Assembly (NCBI GenBank): GCA_029560815.1
Contig: JAKQKF010000177.1
Coordinates: 1-47,365, forward strand
DNA length: 47,365 bases
Source: a bacterium
GTDB lineage: Bacteria > KSB1 > UBA2214
Direction: 5' to 3'
Both the position numbers and the translations under genes were made by a program. The notes beneath the pieces were generated by a model. That model ran no database searches, was not told where the DNA came from, and worked only from the letters and a program-made list of their open reading frames with translations. Of the stretch, positions 23,939-32,714 are shown one piece after another (position 1 is the first letter of the stretch; every line of letters starts with the position of its first letter).

Positions 23939-25003
23939 ATGCCAGAAGAAAGAGATGAAAAGCGCAAAGCGCTTGAGTTGGCCATGACCCAGATTGACCG
24001 GCAGTATGGCAAGGGGTCGATCATGTGGCTTGGCGAGGACAAAAAAATTCCCATCGATGTGATTTCGACTGGATCGATTTCTCTGGATGCCGCTCTGGGT
24101 GTGGGCGGGGTGCCGCGCGGGCGCATCATCGAGATCTTTGGTCCCGAATCATCGGGCAAGACCACGCTGGCCCTGCACGTCATCGCTGAGGCGCAAAAGA
24201 CGGGTGGCCTTGCGGCTTTCGTCGATGCCGAGCATGCGCTGGACGCCCATTACGCCAATCTGCTGGGGGTGGACACGGAGAATTTGCTTATCTCCCAGCC
24301 GGACACCGGCGAGCAAGCCCTGGAGATCACCGAGACCCTGGTCCGCAGCGGGGCGCTGGATGTGGTGGTGATCGATTCGGTCGCCGCCCTGGTTCCGCGC
24401 GCCGAAATTGAGGGCGATATGGGCGATGCGCAGATGGGGCTGCAGGCGCGTTTGATGTCGCAAGCCATGCGCAAGCTCACCGCGGCGATCAGCAAATCCA
24501 AGACCAGTGTCGTCTTTATCAACCAGATTCGCGAAAAGATCGGCGTCATGTTTGGCAGCCCGGAGACCACAACCGGCGGCCGCGCCCTCAAGTTCTATTC
24601 TTCGGTCCGTCTTGACATCCGCCGGACCGCATCGATCAAGGAGGGCGACAATGTCATTGGCAACCGGACCAAGGTGAAAGTGGTGAAGAACAAGGTCGCG
24701 CCGCCCTTCCGGGAAGCCGAGTTCGATATCATCTACGGCCAGGGCATCTCCAAGATTGGCGATCTCCTCGATCTGGCGGTGAACATGAACATTATCGAGA
24801 AGAGCGGGACCTGGTTCTCCTACAAGGAGGATCGTCTGGGTCAGGGCCGGGAAAATGTGCGCCGTTATCTCGATCAGAATCCCGAGCTGCTGGTGACCAT
24901 CGAAAAACAGGTCAGGGGTAATCTGGGTCTTTTCCCAAGTGCGGGCGAGGTGGCCGGCGAGAAGGCCGGCGAGACGGTGGCGGAAAAGGCCGAGAAGAAG
25001 TAA
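23939..25003 (+). CDS. recA: Recombinase RecA
   Basis: The 354-residue protein forms filaments on single-stranded DNA for strand exchange and repair. It shows Walker A GPESSGKT (68-75), [49 protein letters not shown] and the C-terminal domain. The tail is short and acidic/lysine-rich. It is preceded by an AGCAGGTGG-like site. No LexA box of the CTGT-N8-ACAG or GAAC-N4-GTTC type is seen just upstream, so SOS control, if any, would act from the operon promoter. Confidence 0.98.
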   Translation: MPEERDEKRKALELAMTQIDRQYGKGSIMWLGEDKKIPIDVISTGSISLDAALGVGGVPRGRIIEIFGPESSGKTTLALHVIAEAQKTGGLAAFVDAEHALDAHYANLLGVDTENLLISQPDTGEQALEITETLVRSGALDVVVIDSVAALVPRAEIEGDMGDAQMGLQARLMSQAMRKLTAAISKSKTSVVFINQIREKIGVMFGSPETTTGGRALKFYSSVRLDIRRTASIKEGDNVIGNRTKVKVVKNKVAPPFREAEFDIIYGQGISKIGDLLDLAVNMNIIEKSGTWFSYKEDRLGQGRENVRRYLDQNPELLVTIEKQVRGNLGLFPSAGEVAGEKAGETVAEKAEKK

Positions 25004-25030
25004 CTCAGCCGCGCGGGAAAGAGAGGAACC

Positions 25031-25669
25031 ATGGCTGAGATGCGCACCGTCACGGGGATCGAGATGCAGAAGAGGGATAGTAACCGCATCTCCATCTTTC
25101 TCGACGGCGAGTTCGCCTTCGGCCTCCATCAGGATGTCCTGCTGGAGTGCGGGATCGCCAGGGGCGACAAGCTGAGTGAGGAGCGCATCGAGGCGATCCT
25201 GGCCCTCGAGCAGAGCCGGCGGGCGAAGGAAAAGGCGCTGCGGCTGCTTTCAGTGCGCAGCCGCAGCCGGAAGGAGTTGGCCGACCGGTTGAAGCAGGCC
25301 AAATTCAGCCCGGCTGCGGTCGAATCGGCCCTTGGGGAGATGGAGCGGCTCGGATTTCTCGATGACAGCGAATTTGCCCGGGCCTGGGGGCGCAACCGAA
25401 CAGCGACCCGCCCTGAGGGGGCGTTCATGCTGCGCCAGGAGCTGCGTCATAAAGGCGTGACCGAAGAGGATATCGAAAAGGGCCTCCAGGCGGCTTTTCA
25501 GGAGAGCAGCGAGGCGGAGGTGGCGCGCGAGCTGGCGGTCCGCCGTAAAAAGGTGCTGGTTTCCCTGTCCGAGGAGAAAGCGAAGAAGCGGCTGCAGGAT
25601 TTCCTGCTGCGCCGGGGATTCGGCTGGGATCTGGTGAGCGGGATTATGGAGGAGTGGGAGCGGCTTTGA
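25031..25669 (+). CDS. recX: RecA regulator RecX
   Basis: The 212-residue protein matches RecX, which binds RecA filaments and limits recombination. The repeated three-helix units are visible: KALRLLSVRSRSRKELADRL, FLDDSEFARAWGRNR, LRQELRHKGV and LQDFLLRRGFGWD. AGAGAGGAA precedes the ATG. It starts 27 bases after recA and precedes alaS, the common recA-recX-alaS order. The N-terminal segment of about 60 residues is longer than in E. coli RecX. Confidence 0.93.
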   Translation: MAEMRTVTGIEMQKRDSNRISIFLDGEFAFGLHQDVLLECGIARGDKLSEERIEAILALEQSRRAKEKALRLLSVRSRSRKELADRLKQAKFSPAAVESALGEMERLGFLDDSEFARAWGRNRTATRPEGAFMLRQELRHKGVTEEDIEKGLQAAFQESSEAEVARELAVRRKKVLVSLSEEKAKKRLQDFLLRRGFGWDLVSGIMEEWERL

Positions 25670-25720
25670 GTCGAAATTTTATTCCGCACTATCGAGTTGT
25701 ATAAGTAATTATGGGTATGT

Positions 25721-25734
25721 CCAGGGCAACCTGG
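25721..25734 (+). other. Small GNRA hairpin in the alaS leader
   Basis: CCAGG-GCAA-CCTGG forms a 5-bp stem with a GCAA tetraloop about 35 bases ahead of the alaS start. It may be a leader structure. No T-box features such as the conserved AGGGTGGNACCGCG are seen. Confidence 0.4.
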
Positions 25735-25770
25735 CTTCTGAACGAGCAAGAGAAGGAACCGGCTTAATAT

Positions 25771-28413
25771 ATGACATCCCAGGAAATCCGTCAGAGTTTT
25801 CTCGATTTTTTCAAGAACAAGAATCATCATATTGTCACCAGTGCGCCGGTGGTGCCGCAGGACGATCCGACCCTGCTCTTCACCAACGCCGGCATGAACC
25901 AGTTCAAGGATATCTTTCTCGGGCTGCGGCAGCGGCAGTGGACGCGGGTCGCAGATTCGCAGAAGTGCATCCGGGTTTCCGGCAAGCATAACGATCTCGA
26001 GGAGGTCGGCCGGGACACCTATCATCACACCTTTTTCGAGATGCTGGGCAACTGGTCTTTCGGCGACTATTTCAAGGCGGAAGCCATCGAATGGGCCTGG
26101 GAGCTGCTGACCGAGGTCTGGCATCTGCCGGCGGACCAACTCTACGCCACGGTCTTTGCCGGTGATGAACACGACAAGGTGCCGGGGGATGAAGAGGCGG
26201 CGGAGTACTGGGCGAGCCGCACGGCCATCGATCCCTCGCATATCCTCCGTTTCGGCAAAAAGGACAATTTCTGGGAGATGGGGGAGAGCGGCCCCTGCGG
26301 CCCCTGTTCCGAGATTCACATCGATCGCGGTCCGGGTTTCTGCACCAGCACCGATCCCGGACATGTCTGTGCGGTCAACAGCGGCTGCGCGCGTTTTATC
26401 GAGCTCTGGAATCTGGTCTTCATTCAGTACAATCGGGACCAGGATGGAGTTCTGCATCCTTTGCCGGCCAGGCATGTCGACACCGGCGCCGGTTTTGAGC
26501 GGGTGGTCTCTGTGCTGCAGAAGACCCGTTCCAATTATGATATCGATCTCTTTGCGCCGATTATCGCGGAGATCTCGCGGGTGACCGGACGGCCCTATGG
26601 TGAGGGTGAGGAGGGCGTCGCTTTCCGGGTTTTGTGCGATCACATCCGGGCCCTCTCCTTCGCCATCGCCGACGGAGCGATACCCGGCAATGAAGGCCGG
26701 GGTTACGTCCTGCGCCGGATTCTGCGCCGCGCCGCCCGTTTCGGCCGTATTCTGGGTATGCGCGAACCTTTCATTTTCAAGCTGGTGCAGCCTCTGGCGG
26801 ATTCGATGGGGGAAGCTTATCCGGAACTTCGCCAGCGTCAGCCTCATATCGAGCGCGTCATCCGTTCCGAGGAGGAGAGCTTCGGCCGCACCCTCGACCG
26901 CGGTATCGAGATCTTTGAAGAAAAAGCGGCGGCGAGCCGGGATGGGATTCTCTCCGGACGCGACGCTTTCCTTCTCCACGACACTTTCGGGTTCCCGCTC
27001 GATCTGACACAGCTGATGGCGGCGGAGAAAAACCTCAGTGTGGATGTGGCCGGCTTTGAAGCCGAGATGGAGGAGCAGCGGCAGCGCTCCTCCCGCGCGC
27101 GCGATGTCAGCTATGAAAAGATCGATATCGATGCCGAGATGGGGGCGGGTTCGCAGTTCAGGGGCTACCAGGTCGACTCTCTGGAGACCGAGCTGATGCA
27201 TTATGAGCCGGGACGGATCGTCCTGCGCGAGAGCCCCTTTTACGCTGAATCGGGCGGACAGATCGGGGACCGCGGTGAAATTGGCAATGACCAGTTTCGT
27301 TTCATCGTCGAGACCACCAAATACGTCGGCGAGCACATTGTTCATTTCGGCGAGCTCTGCGAGGGCAGTGCGCCCGCTGCGGGCGCACTGGTGACGGCAA
27401 CAATCGATGTCGCCAGGCGGCGGGCGACCGAGCGCAATCATACGGTCACCCATCTTGTTCACCGTGCCCTGCGCACTGTTCTGGGTGAGCATGTCCAGCA
27501 GGCCGGCTCTCTGGTGGCGCCGGATTACATGCGGTTTGATTTCACCCATTTTGAGAAGATGAGCGCGGAGCAGATCCGGGCTGTCGAGGAGAGCGTCAAC
27601 CGGGAGATCCTGAATAACCACCCTGTGCAGTGGCGGGTGATGCCGATCGAGGAGGCCAAGGCGCTCGGCGCAATGGCACTGTTCGGCGAGAAATACGGCG
27701 ACCAGGTGCGCATGGTTGAAGTGAAGGATTTTTCGCGGGAGCTCTGCGGGGGCACCCATGTGCGCGCCACCGGCGAGATCGGTCTGTTTGTTCTGCGCGG
27801 GGAATCGGCGATCGCCGCCGGCGTGCGGCGGCTGGAGTGCCTGACCGGTGAATCCGCCCGCGCCTGGCTGCATGGCCGGGCTGATATCGCCCTGCAGAGC
27901 GCGGCGCTGCTGGGCTGCCGCGATGAAGAGGTGATTGAGCGGCTGGAGCGCCTCCAGCAGGAGCGCAAGGCGCTCGAGGGCGAGGTGCGCAAGCTGCGCC
28001 AGTCCGGCTCCCGGGATATCGTCGCTGACCTGGTCCGGGAGGCGCAGGAGGTGTCCGGCATCAAGGTGGCGGCGGCGCAGATCGAGGCGGAGGGTGTGGA
28101 AGACTTGAAACAGACGGCGGATCTGCTGCAGGACGGACTGCAGAGCGGAGTCGGCGTTCTGGCTGCGGTTATAGGTGAAAAAGTTCAGTTCGTCTGCGTT
28201 GTGACCAGGGATCTGGTAGAAACGCGCAGGCTCAAGGCGGGTGATATTGTCCGCGAGGTCGCGGCAGTTGCCGGCGGCAGCGGCGGCGGCAGTCCTCATA
28301 AGGCTCTGGCCGGGGCCAGGGATGCCGGCAAGATCACCGCGGCTTTGCAGCAGGTGGAGAAAATTATCGCCGGAATGGCAAAAAGGTTGGAGCCCGGCGC
28401 TACCCAGGGCTGA
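25771..28413 (+). CDS. alaS: Alanyl-tRNA synthetase
   Basis: The 880-residue enzyme charges tRNA-Ala. The class II core starts right at the N-terminus (IRQSFLDFFKNKNHHIV, FTNAGMNQFKDIFLG, RFGKKDNFWEMGE). The editing domain has the metal site His557-x3-His561 and Cys659 and His663 in ELCGGTH. The C-terminal C-Ala domain carries a coiled coil (ERLQQERKALEGEVRKLRQ) and GGGSGGGSPHKALAGARD. Length and order of domains are normal. It lies about 100 bases after recX, so it may have its own leader. A matching tRNA-Ala(CGC) with G3-U70 is in the window. Confidence 0.98.
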   Translation: MTSQEIRQSFLDFFKNKNHHIVTSAPVVPQDDPTLLFTNAGMNQFKDIFLGLRQRQWTRVADSQKCIRVSGKHNDLEEVGRDTYHHTFFEMLGNWSFGDYFKAEAIEWAWELLTEVWHLPADQLYATVFAGDEHDKVPGDEEAAEYWASRTAIDPSHILRFGKKDNFWEMGESGPCGPCSEIHIDRGPGFCTSTDPGHVCAVNSGCARFIELWNLVFIQYNRDQDGVLHPLPARHVDTGAGFERVVSVLQKTRSNYDIDLFAPIIAEISRVTGRPYGEGEEGVAFRVLCDHIRALSFAIADGAIPGNEGRGYVLRRILRRAARFGRILGMREPFIFKLVQPLADSMGEAYPELRQRQPHIERVIRSEEESFGRTLDRGIEIFEEKAAASRDGILSGRDAFLLHDTFGFPLDLTQLMAAEKNLSVDVAGFEAEMEEQRQRSSRARDVSYEKIDIDAEMGAGSQFRGYQVDSLETELMHYEPGRIVLRESPFYAESGGQIGDRGEIGNDQFRFIVETTKYVGEHIVHFGELCEGSAPAAGALVTATIDVARRRATERNHTVTHLVHRALRTVLGEHVQQAGSLVAPDYMRFDFTHFEKMSAEQIRAVEESVNREILNNHPVQWRVMPIEEAKALGAMALFGEKYGDQVRMVEVKDFSRELCGGTHVRATGEIGLFVLRGESAIAAGVRRLECLTGESARAWLHGRADIALQSAALLGCRDEEVIERLERLQQERKALEGEVRKLRQSGSRDIVADLVREAQEVSGIKVAAAQIEAEGVEDLKQTADLLQDGLQSGVGVLAAVIGEKVQFVCVVTRDLVETRRLKAGDIVREVAAVAGGSGGGSPHKALAGARDAGKITAALQQVEKIIAGMAKRLEPGATQG

Positions 28414-28444
28414 TCGTCATTCACCAACTAAGATGAGGTAGTCC

Positions 28445-29188
28445 GTGAAGGTTTATGAGCAGCTTCTGCAGATCAGGGAGGAAAAGGGCGCCGGTTATCT
28501 GGTATTGATTGATCCTGACAAGCAGAGCATGCAGGAAGCGATCGATCTGGCCCGGGTTTGCAGCGAGTGCGGCGTTGACGGTCTGCTGCTGGGCGGCAGT
28601 CTGATGTTCACTCATATTTTTGATGATCTGATCAAGGGCATCAAGGCGGTTTCTCCTCTGCCCCTGATCATCTTTCCGGGCAGCACCCGTCAGCTTTCAC
28701 CTTATGCGGATGCCATTCTTTATCTTTCGCTCATCAGCGGGCGCAATGCCTACTATATCATCGGCGACCAGGTGCTGGCCGCACCGATCATCAAGTCGAT
28801 GAATCTGGAAGCGATTTCCACGGCCTATATGCTGATCGAGTCGGGAAATATCACTTCCGCCCAGTTTCTCAGCGATACGCGTCCGATACCCCGGGAAAAG
28901 CCTGACATCTCCGTCGCACATGCGATGGCGGCTGAGCTGCTGGGGATGCGGATGGTCTATCTGGAGGCGGGAAGCGGGGCGCAGCTTTCGGTGCCCGAGT
29001 CGCACATCGCCGCGCTCTGCCGCCATACATCGCTGCCGATCATCGTCGGCGGAGGGATCCGGACTCCCGAGGAGGCGGCGCGCAAGGTGGCAGCGGGGGC
29101 GAGCTTTATCGTGACGGGCAATGTGATTGAGAAAAACCGCGATCGCGGTCTGATCAGCAGTTTTGCCGAGTCTATTCACACCAGGTGA
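28445..29188 (+). CDS. Geranylgeranylglyceryl phosphate synthase family protein
   Basis: The 247-residue TIM-barrel protein matches the PcrB/GGGPS family, which joins a polyprenyl diphosphate to glycerol 1-phosphate. Family motifs are in place: LIDPDK (21-26), LLGGSLM (48-54), IIFPGS (75-80), YLEAGSGA (172-179), VGGGIRTPEEA (201-211) and VTGN (223-226). The start is GTG with a GAGGT site upstream. In archaea this is the first ether-lipid step; homologs of the larger group II type occur in Bacteroidetes and relatives. Firmicute PcrB uses heptaprenyl diphosphate. Chain length and product cannot be told here. It sits 32 bases after alaS and next to a PHP and a gmhA gene. Confidence 0.9.
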   Translation: MKVYEQLLQIREEKGAGYLVLIDPDKQSMQEAIDLARVCSECGVDGLLLGGSLMFTHIFDDLIKGIKAVSPLPLIIFPGSTRQLSPYADAILYLSLISGRNAYYIIGDQVLAAPIIKSMNLEAISTAYMLIESGNITSAQFLSDTRPIPREKPDISVAHAMAAELLGMRMVYLEAGSGAQLSVPESHIAALCRHTSLPIIVGGGIRTPEEAARKVAAGASFIVTGNVIEKNRDRGLISSFAESIHTR

Positions 29189-29214
29189 CACTAACCAGGG
29201 TGGACGGGAGGTTT

Positions 29215-30009
29215 ATGGGTCTGGTCGACACACATGCGCATCTGCTCCCATTTTGGGATGATGGTGCGGACACATGGGATACGGCGCTGGGGATGCTGCG
29301 TGCAGCGGAGGAAGACGGGATCGAAGCGGTGGTCTGCACACCGCACATACTTTCGCCCAAGGACATGGAGCACGAAGAGGCCCTGTGGGTGCGCTATGAA
29401 GAGCTGGTGCAACGATCTGCGGTGGCCGGCTTGAAGGTGAAAATTCACATGGGCAGCGAGCTCTTCGCCCATCCCGGCATCGATCTGAAGCGCAAAATGG
29501 CCACCCCGGCTCAAAACGGCCGCTATTTTCTCGTTGAATTTCCCATGGGATCGATGCCCGATTTTGTCCTGAAAAGTTTTTTTACCCAGTTTGGCAAAGA
29601 GTATACACCGGTCATCGCCCATCCGGAGCGCTATTCGCGGATCATTCAGAATCCTCAGGAGGCGCAGATTCTGGTCGAGAAGGGAGCGCTTTTGCAGCTC
29701 AACGCCGGGAGTCTGCTCGGGGTATTCGGGGGGGCGATCAAGGAGACGGCGGTCAAGCTGCTCGATGCCAATCTGGTCCATGTGATCGCCTCTGACGCTC
29801 ACGATCTCAAGGCGCGGCCTCTGCGGCTGCAGACGGCTTTTACCGTGGTGACTGAAAAATATGGCCGCGAAAAAGCGCAGCGGCTCTTTGCAGACAATCC
29901 CGCCCGCATTCTGCGCGGGGAGGATGTGATCGCGGATCAGCCCCGTCCGATCGAGGAGACCCCGAAGCGCAGTTTCTGGCAGCGATTTGAGATGACGACA
30001 AAAAAATAG
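29215..30009 (+). CDS. PHP-type phosphoesterase (CpsB/YwqE-like)
   Basis: The 264-residue protein is a PHP-fold metal enzyme. DTHAHLLPFWDDG at the N-terminus, CTPHIL, GSELFAHP, VEFPMGS, IAHPERY and ASDAHDL supply metal-binding His and Asp residues in the order of CpsB/YwqE phosphotyrosine phosphatases, which control exopolysaccharide synthesis. The frame is open 10 codons further up, but the ATG at 29215 has GGGAGG just before it and begins the catalytic segment directly. No tyrosine kinase gene lies nearby, so the substrate could also be another phosphate ester. It ends 8 bases before gmhA. Confidence 0.85.
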   Translation: MGLVDTHAHLLPFWDDGADTWDTALGMLRAAEEDGIEAVVCTPHILSPKDMEHEEALWVRYEELVQRSAVAGLKVKIHMGSELFAHPGIDLKRKMATPAQNGRYFLVEFPMGSMPDFVLKSFFTQFGKEYTPVIAHPERYSRIIQNPQEAQILVEKGALLQLNAGSLLGVFGGAIKETAVKLLDANLVHVIASDAHDLKARPLRLQTAFTVVTEKYGREKAQRLFADNPARILRGEDVIADQPRPIEETPKRSFWQRFEMTTKK

Positions 30010-30017
30010 CACGGGAT

Positions 30018-30602
30018 ATGGACAGACTGACTTTTATCGACGGGCAGATGCAGGAGAGCGTGGAGCTGTTCGAGGCCATCCGGCGCGAGTTGGGGCCGGC
30101 GATCAGCCGGGGCGCGGAGATGATGATCAGCGTTCTGCGCAGCGGCGGGAAGATCCTCATCTGCGGTAACGGCGGCAGCGCTGCGGATGCCCAGCATTTT
30201 GCCGCTGAGCTGGTCGGCCGCCTGCAGCGGGACCGCAAGGCTCTGCCGGCTATTGCGCTGACCACCGACACCTCCATTATCACCGCCGTGGGCAATGATT
30301 ACGGTTTTAATAAAGTATTCCGCCGGCAGGTTGAAGCCTGGGGTGCGCCGGGCGATTTGCTGCTGGCCATCAGCACCAGCGGCAACTCACCCAATGTTCT
30401 GGAAGCGATCGCTGCAGCGCGGGAGCAAGGCATGCAGGTCCTTGCCCTGGCGGGACGGAGCGGCGGCGAGATGGCCGGCCTCTCTGATCTGGCGGTCGTG
30501 ATGCCGGCGCGCAGTTCCCAGCATATCCAGGAGGGGCATATCGCCATCATTCATATCTGGTGTGCCCTGGTAGAAGACACACTGTTTCCTCCTCTATCCT
30601 AA
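30018..30602 (+). CDS. gmhA: Phosphoheptose isomerase
   Basis: The 194-residue SIS-domain enzyme turns sedoheptulose 7-phosphate into D-glycero-D-manno-heptose 7-phosphate, the first step towards ADP-heptose for the LPS core. Family marks are LICGNGGSAADAQHFAAELVGR, TTDTSIITAVGNDYGF, LLAISTSGNSPNV and the C-terminal QEGHIAIIHIWCALVE, with the catalytic His in that last segment. The gene supports an LPS-bearing or S-layer-glycan envelope. It starts 8 bases after the PHP gene and precedes the BatA-like gene by about 18 bases. Confidence 0.95.
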   Translation: MDRLTFIDGQMQESVELFEAIRRELGPAISRGAEMMISVLRSGGKILICGNGGSAADAQHFAAELVGRLQRDRKALPAIALTTDTSIITAVGNDYGFNKVFRRQVEAWGAPGDLLLAISTSGNSPNVLEAIAAAREQGMQVLALAGRSGGEMAGLSDLAVVMPARSSQHIQEGHIAIIHIWCALVEDTLFPPLS

Positions 30603-30620
30603 GCAAGAGTCCTCCATCGA

Positions 30621-32714
30621 TTGAATTTTCTTAATTCTGCCATATTGATGGGGCTGGCCGCAGTGGCCTTGCCCATCCTCATCCATCTCTTCACCAGAGC
30701 ACGGTCCAGGCCGATCCCCTTCAGCTCCCTGCGTTTTCTCAAACAACTGCAGAATCAAAAAATCCGCCGCCTCAAGATACGTCAGCTGCTGCTCCTCCTG
30801 CTGCGCACCCTGGCGGTCCTTTTGCTGGTGCTCGCTTTTGCCCGTCCAACCTGCCGCTCCACTTCCGGCTCCGGGGTCCGTTCCCGCACGAGTGCGGTGA
30901 TCCTGCTCGATAATTCTGCGAGCATGGCGATCGAGGAGCAGGGTGAGGCTCTTTTCGCAGCAGCGAAAAGGGCCGGGGGGCGCATCATCGAGCAGATGCA
31001 GCCGGGCGATGAACTCTATCTGTGCACGACCACAGACACGACGCAGGTGGCGGATCGGCGGGCCTTTCACGATTTCCAGGCCTTGCGCAGCCGGCTCGAT
31101 GCCACCCCCCTCGACTTCAGGGCTACCGATATCTCGGCGGGGATGCTCTTTGCGCAGAACCTGCTCCTCTCCGCCCGCAACGTCAACAAGGAGCTCTATC
31201 TGCTCTCCGACATGCAGGAGACCGGATTTGCGCTGGATTCCCTGCCGCCGCGGGACAGTCAGCTGCGGCAGTATGCCGTGCCGCTGCTCGCTTCCCATCC
31301 CTCCAATCTGGCCGTCACCGGCGTCAAGCTGCGCTCCGCCATTCTCGAACGGGGCAAGATGGTGGAGGTGGAGGTGACCCTGACCAACAGCGGTCAGGAG
31401 CCCGCCCGCACCAAGCTGGTGCAGCTCTTCATCCATGGCCAGCGGGTGGCCCAGCGGACCGTCTCGCTGGAGAGCGGGGCGGCAGTGCAGGAGCTCTTTC
31501 GCTTTATCATCGACCGCGACGGCTGGATCGAAGGCCAGGTTCAGCTTGAGGACGACGCCCTCCTGGAGGACAACCAGCGCTACTTTGCATTTTATGTGCC
31601 TGAACGGCTCAATATCGGGGTAATTGGGGAAGCGACCACCGGCAGCGATCTGCTCCAGCTCGCCTTGCGCTCCTCCGCCGATTCAAGCGCTTATTTGCGT
31701 CTTTTCACCGCTGCCGCCGCACGCTCTTCGGGGCTGGCCATCGATTCCCTTCATCTGCTCATCCTGCATGATGTGGGCCGCCTGCCCGATGCGGTGGTGG
31801 AGAGGATAGCGGCGTGGCACAGCCGCGGGGGGGGAATCATTATGGTCCTGGGCCGGAGCACAGATCTCGGCTGGTACAATGCGCGTCTCGCCCCGGCTCT
31901 GGGGCTCAGCCCCGCACTGCAGGCGATCGGGGAGGGGGGCCATTTCTCGCTTGGCCGGGTGGACGGCACGCATCCCGTCTTTGCGGGGATCTTTGAGGGG
32001 GCTGACATCCAGTTCGCCCGGCCTCAATTCAACTTTGCCCTCCGGGTCGCTTCTTCCCCGGAGCAGCATACCCTCCTCTCCTACAGCTCCGGGGACCCCT
32101 ATCTCTATGAAGTCCGCCGGGAGAACGGCGCCCTGCTCGTCTTCACATCCAGCTTTGAGCCGGAGGTGAGTGACGTGGCTTACCGGACTATTTTCGCGCC
32201 CCTGCTCCACCGCAGCCTCAGCTACCTGGCCGCGCATGGCCAGAACCGGGGGGTTGAACTCTCTGCTGGGGAGCTTTTACGTCACCGGCTTGCCGGGCAG
32301 GAGCTGCAGAAGCAGCTTGAGATCCATGGACCTGATGGCAGGGTGGATCTCGTCCATCCCCGGATCACCGCCTCGGGGGCGTGGATAGACTATAGCGCGA
32401 CCGGAACGCCGGGCATCTATTCCCTGCGGGCGGATGGCAAGAGCCTGTCGACCTGGGCGGTCAATATCCCGGCACGGGAACTGGATCTGAGGACGGCTGC
32501 GCGGGATCGCATCGAGCGTTCCCACGGTCTCAAGTGGGTGGAGGATCCGGCCCGGATCGGCCAGTATATCCACGAGGAGCGGATCGGGCGGGAGTTTTGG
32601 CGGGAGCTGCTTGTGGCCGGGCTGCTTCTTCTACTGCTGGAGATGGTTCTCTATCGCGAGAAGGGTGAGGTTGCGCCCGAAGAGGATAGCAAGGAGATGC
32701 AGACCAGATCATGA
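30621..32714 (+). CDS. BatA-like membrane protein with vWA domain
   Basis: The 697-residue protein begins with the aerotolerance-regulator N-terminal module: a hydrophobic segment (LMGLAAVALPILIHLF) followed by RPIPFSSLRFLKQL, then a second membrane helix (about 52-72). A von Willebrand A-like domain follows with a MIDAS-type D-x-S-x-S (Asp97, Ser99, Ser101 in LLDNSASM). A CARDB-like region (VEVEVTLTNSGQEPARTK), a Rossmann-like part with a GGGIIMVLG segment and a C-terminal helix (ELLVAGLLLLLLEMVLY) complete it. The start is TTG. Such proteins are common in Bacteroidetes-type genomes; their function is unclear. Its last four bases overlap hflX (ATGA). Confidence 0.82.
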   Translation: MNFLNSAILMGLAAVALPILIHLFTRARSRPIPFSSLRFLKQLQNQKIRRLKIRQLLLLLLRTLAVLLLVLAFARPTCRSTSGSGVRSRTSAVILLDNSASMAIEEQGEALFAAAKRAGGRIIEQMQPGDELYLCTTTDTTQVADRRAFHDFQALRSRLDATPLDFRATDISAGMLFAQNLLLSARNVNKELYLLSDMQETGFALDSLPPRDSQLRQYAVPLLASHPSNLAVTGVKLRSAILERGKMVEVEVTLTNSGQEPARTKLVQLFIHGQRVAQRTVSLESGAAVQELFRFIIDRDGWIEGQVQLEDDALLEDNQRYFAFYVPERLNIGVIGEATTGSDLLQLALRSSADSSAYLRLFTAAAARSSGLAIDSLHLLILHDVGRLPDAVVERIAAWHSRGGGIIMVLGRSTDLGWYNARLAPALGLSPALQAIGEGGHFSLGRVDGTHPVFAGIFEGADIQFARPQFNFALRVASSPEQHTLLSYSSGDPYLYEVRRENGALLVFTSSFEPEVSDVAYRTIFAPLLHRSLSYLAAHGQNRGVELSAGELLRHRLAGQELQKQLEIHGPDGRVDLVHPRITASGAWIDYSATGTPGIYSLRADGKSLSTWAVNIPARELDLRTAARDRIERSHGLKWVEDPARIGQYIHEERIGREFWRELLVAGLLLLLLEMVLYREKGEVAPEEDSKEMQTRS

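Noticed and set aside
23880..23939. Possible LexA box ahead of recA
   Set aside because: Neither the CTGT-N8-ACAG nor the GAAC-N4-GTTC pattern is present in the short gap or the end of thpR.
25670..25770. Possible T-box riboswitch ahead of alaS
   Set aside because: The region is too short and lacks the T-box sequence and a terminator; only a small GNRA hairpin is seen.
25498..28299. A 933-codon open frame on the minus strand opposite alaS and the end of recX
   Set aside because: It lies fully antisense to a certain alaS, has no family motifs and a His/Arg/Asp-biased composition typical of the complement of GC-rich codons. It is a coding shadow.
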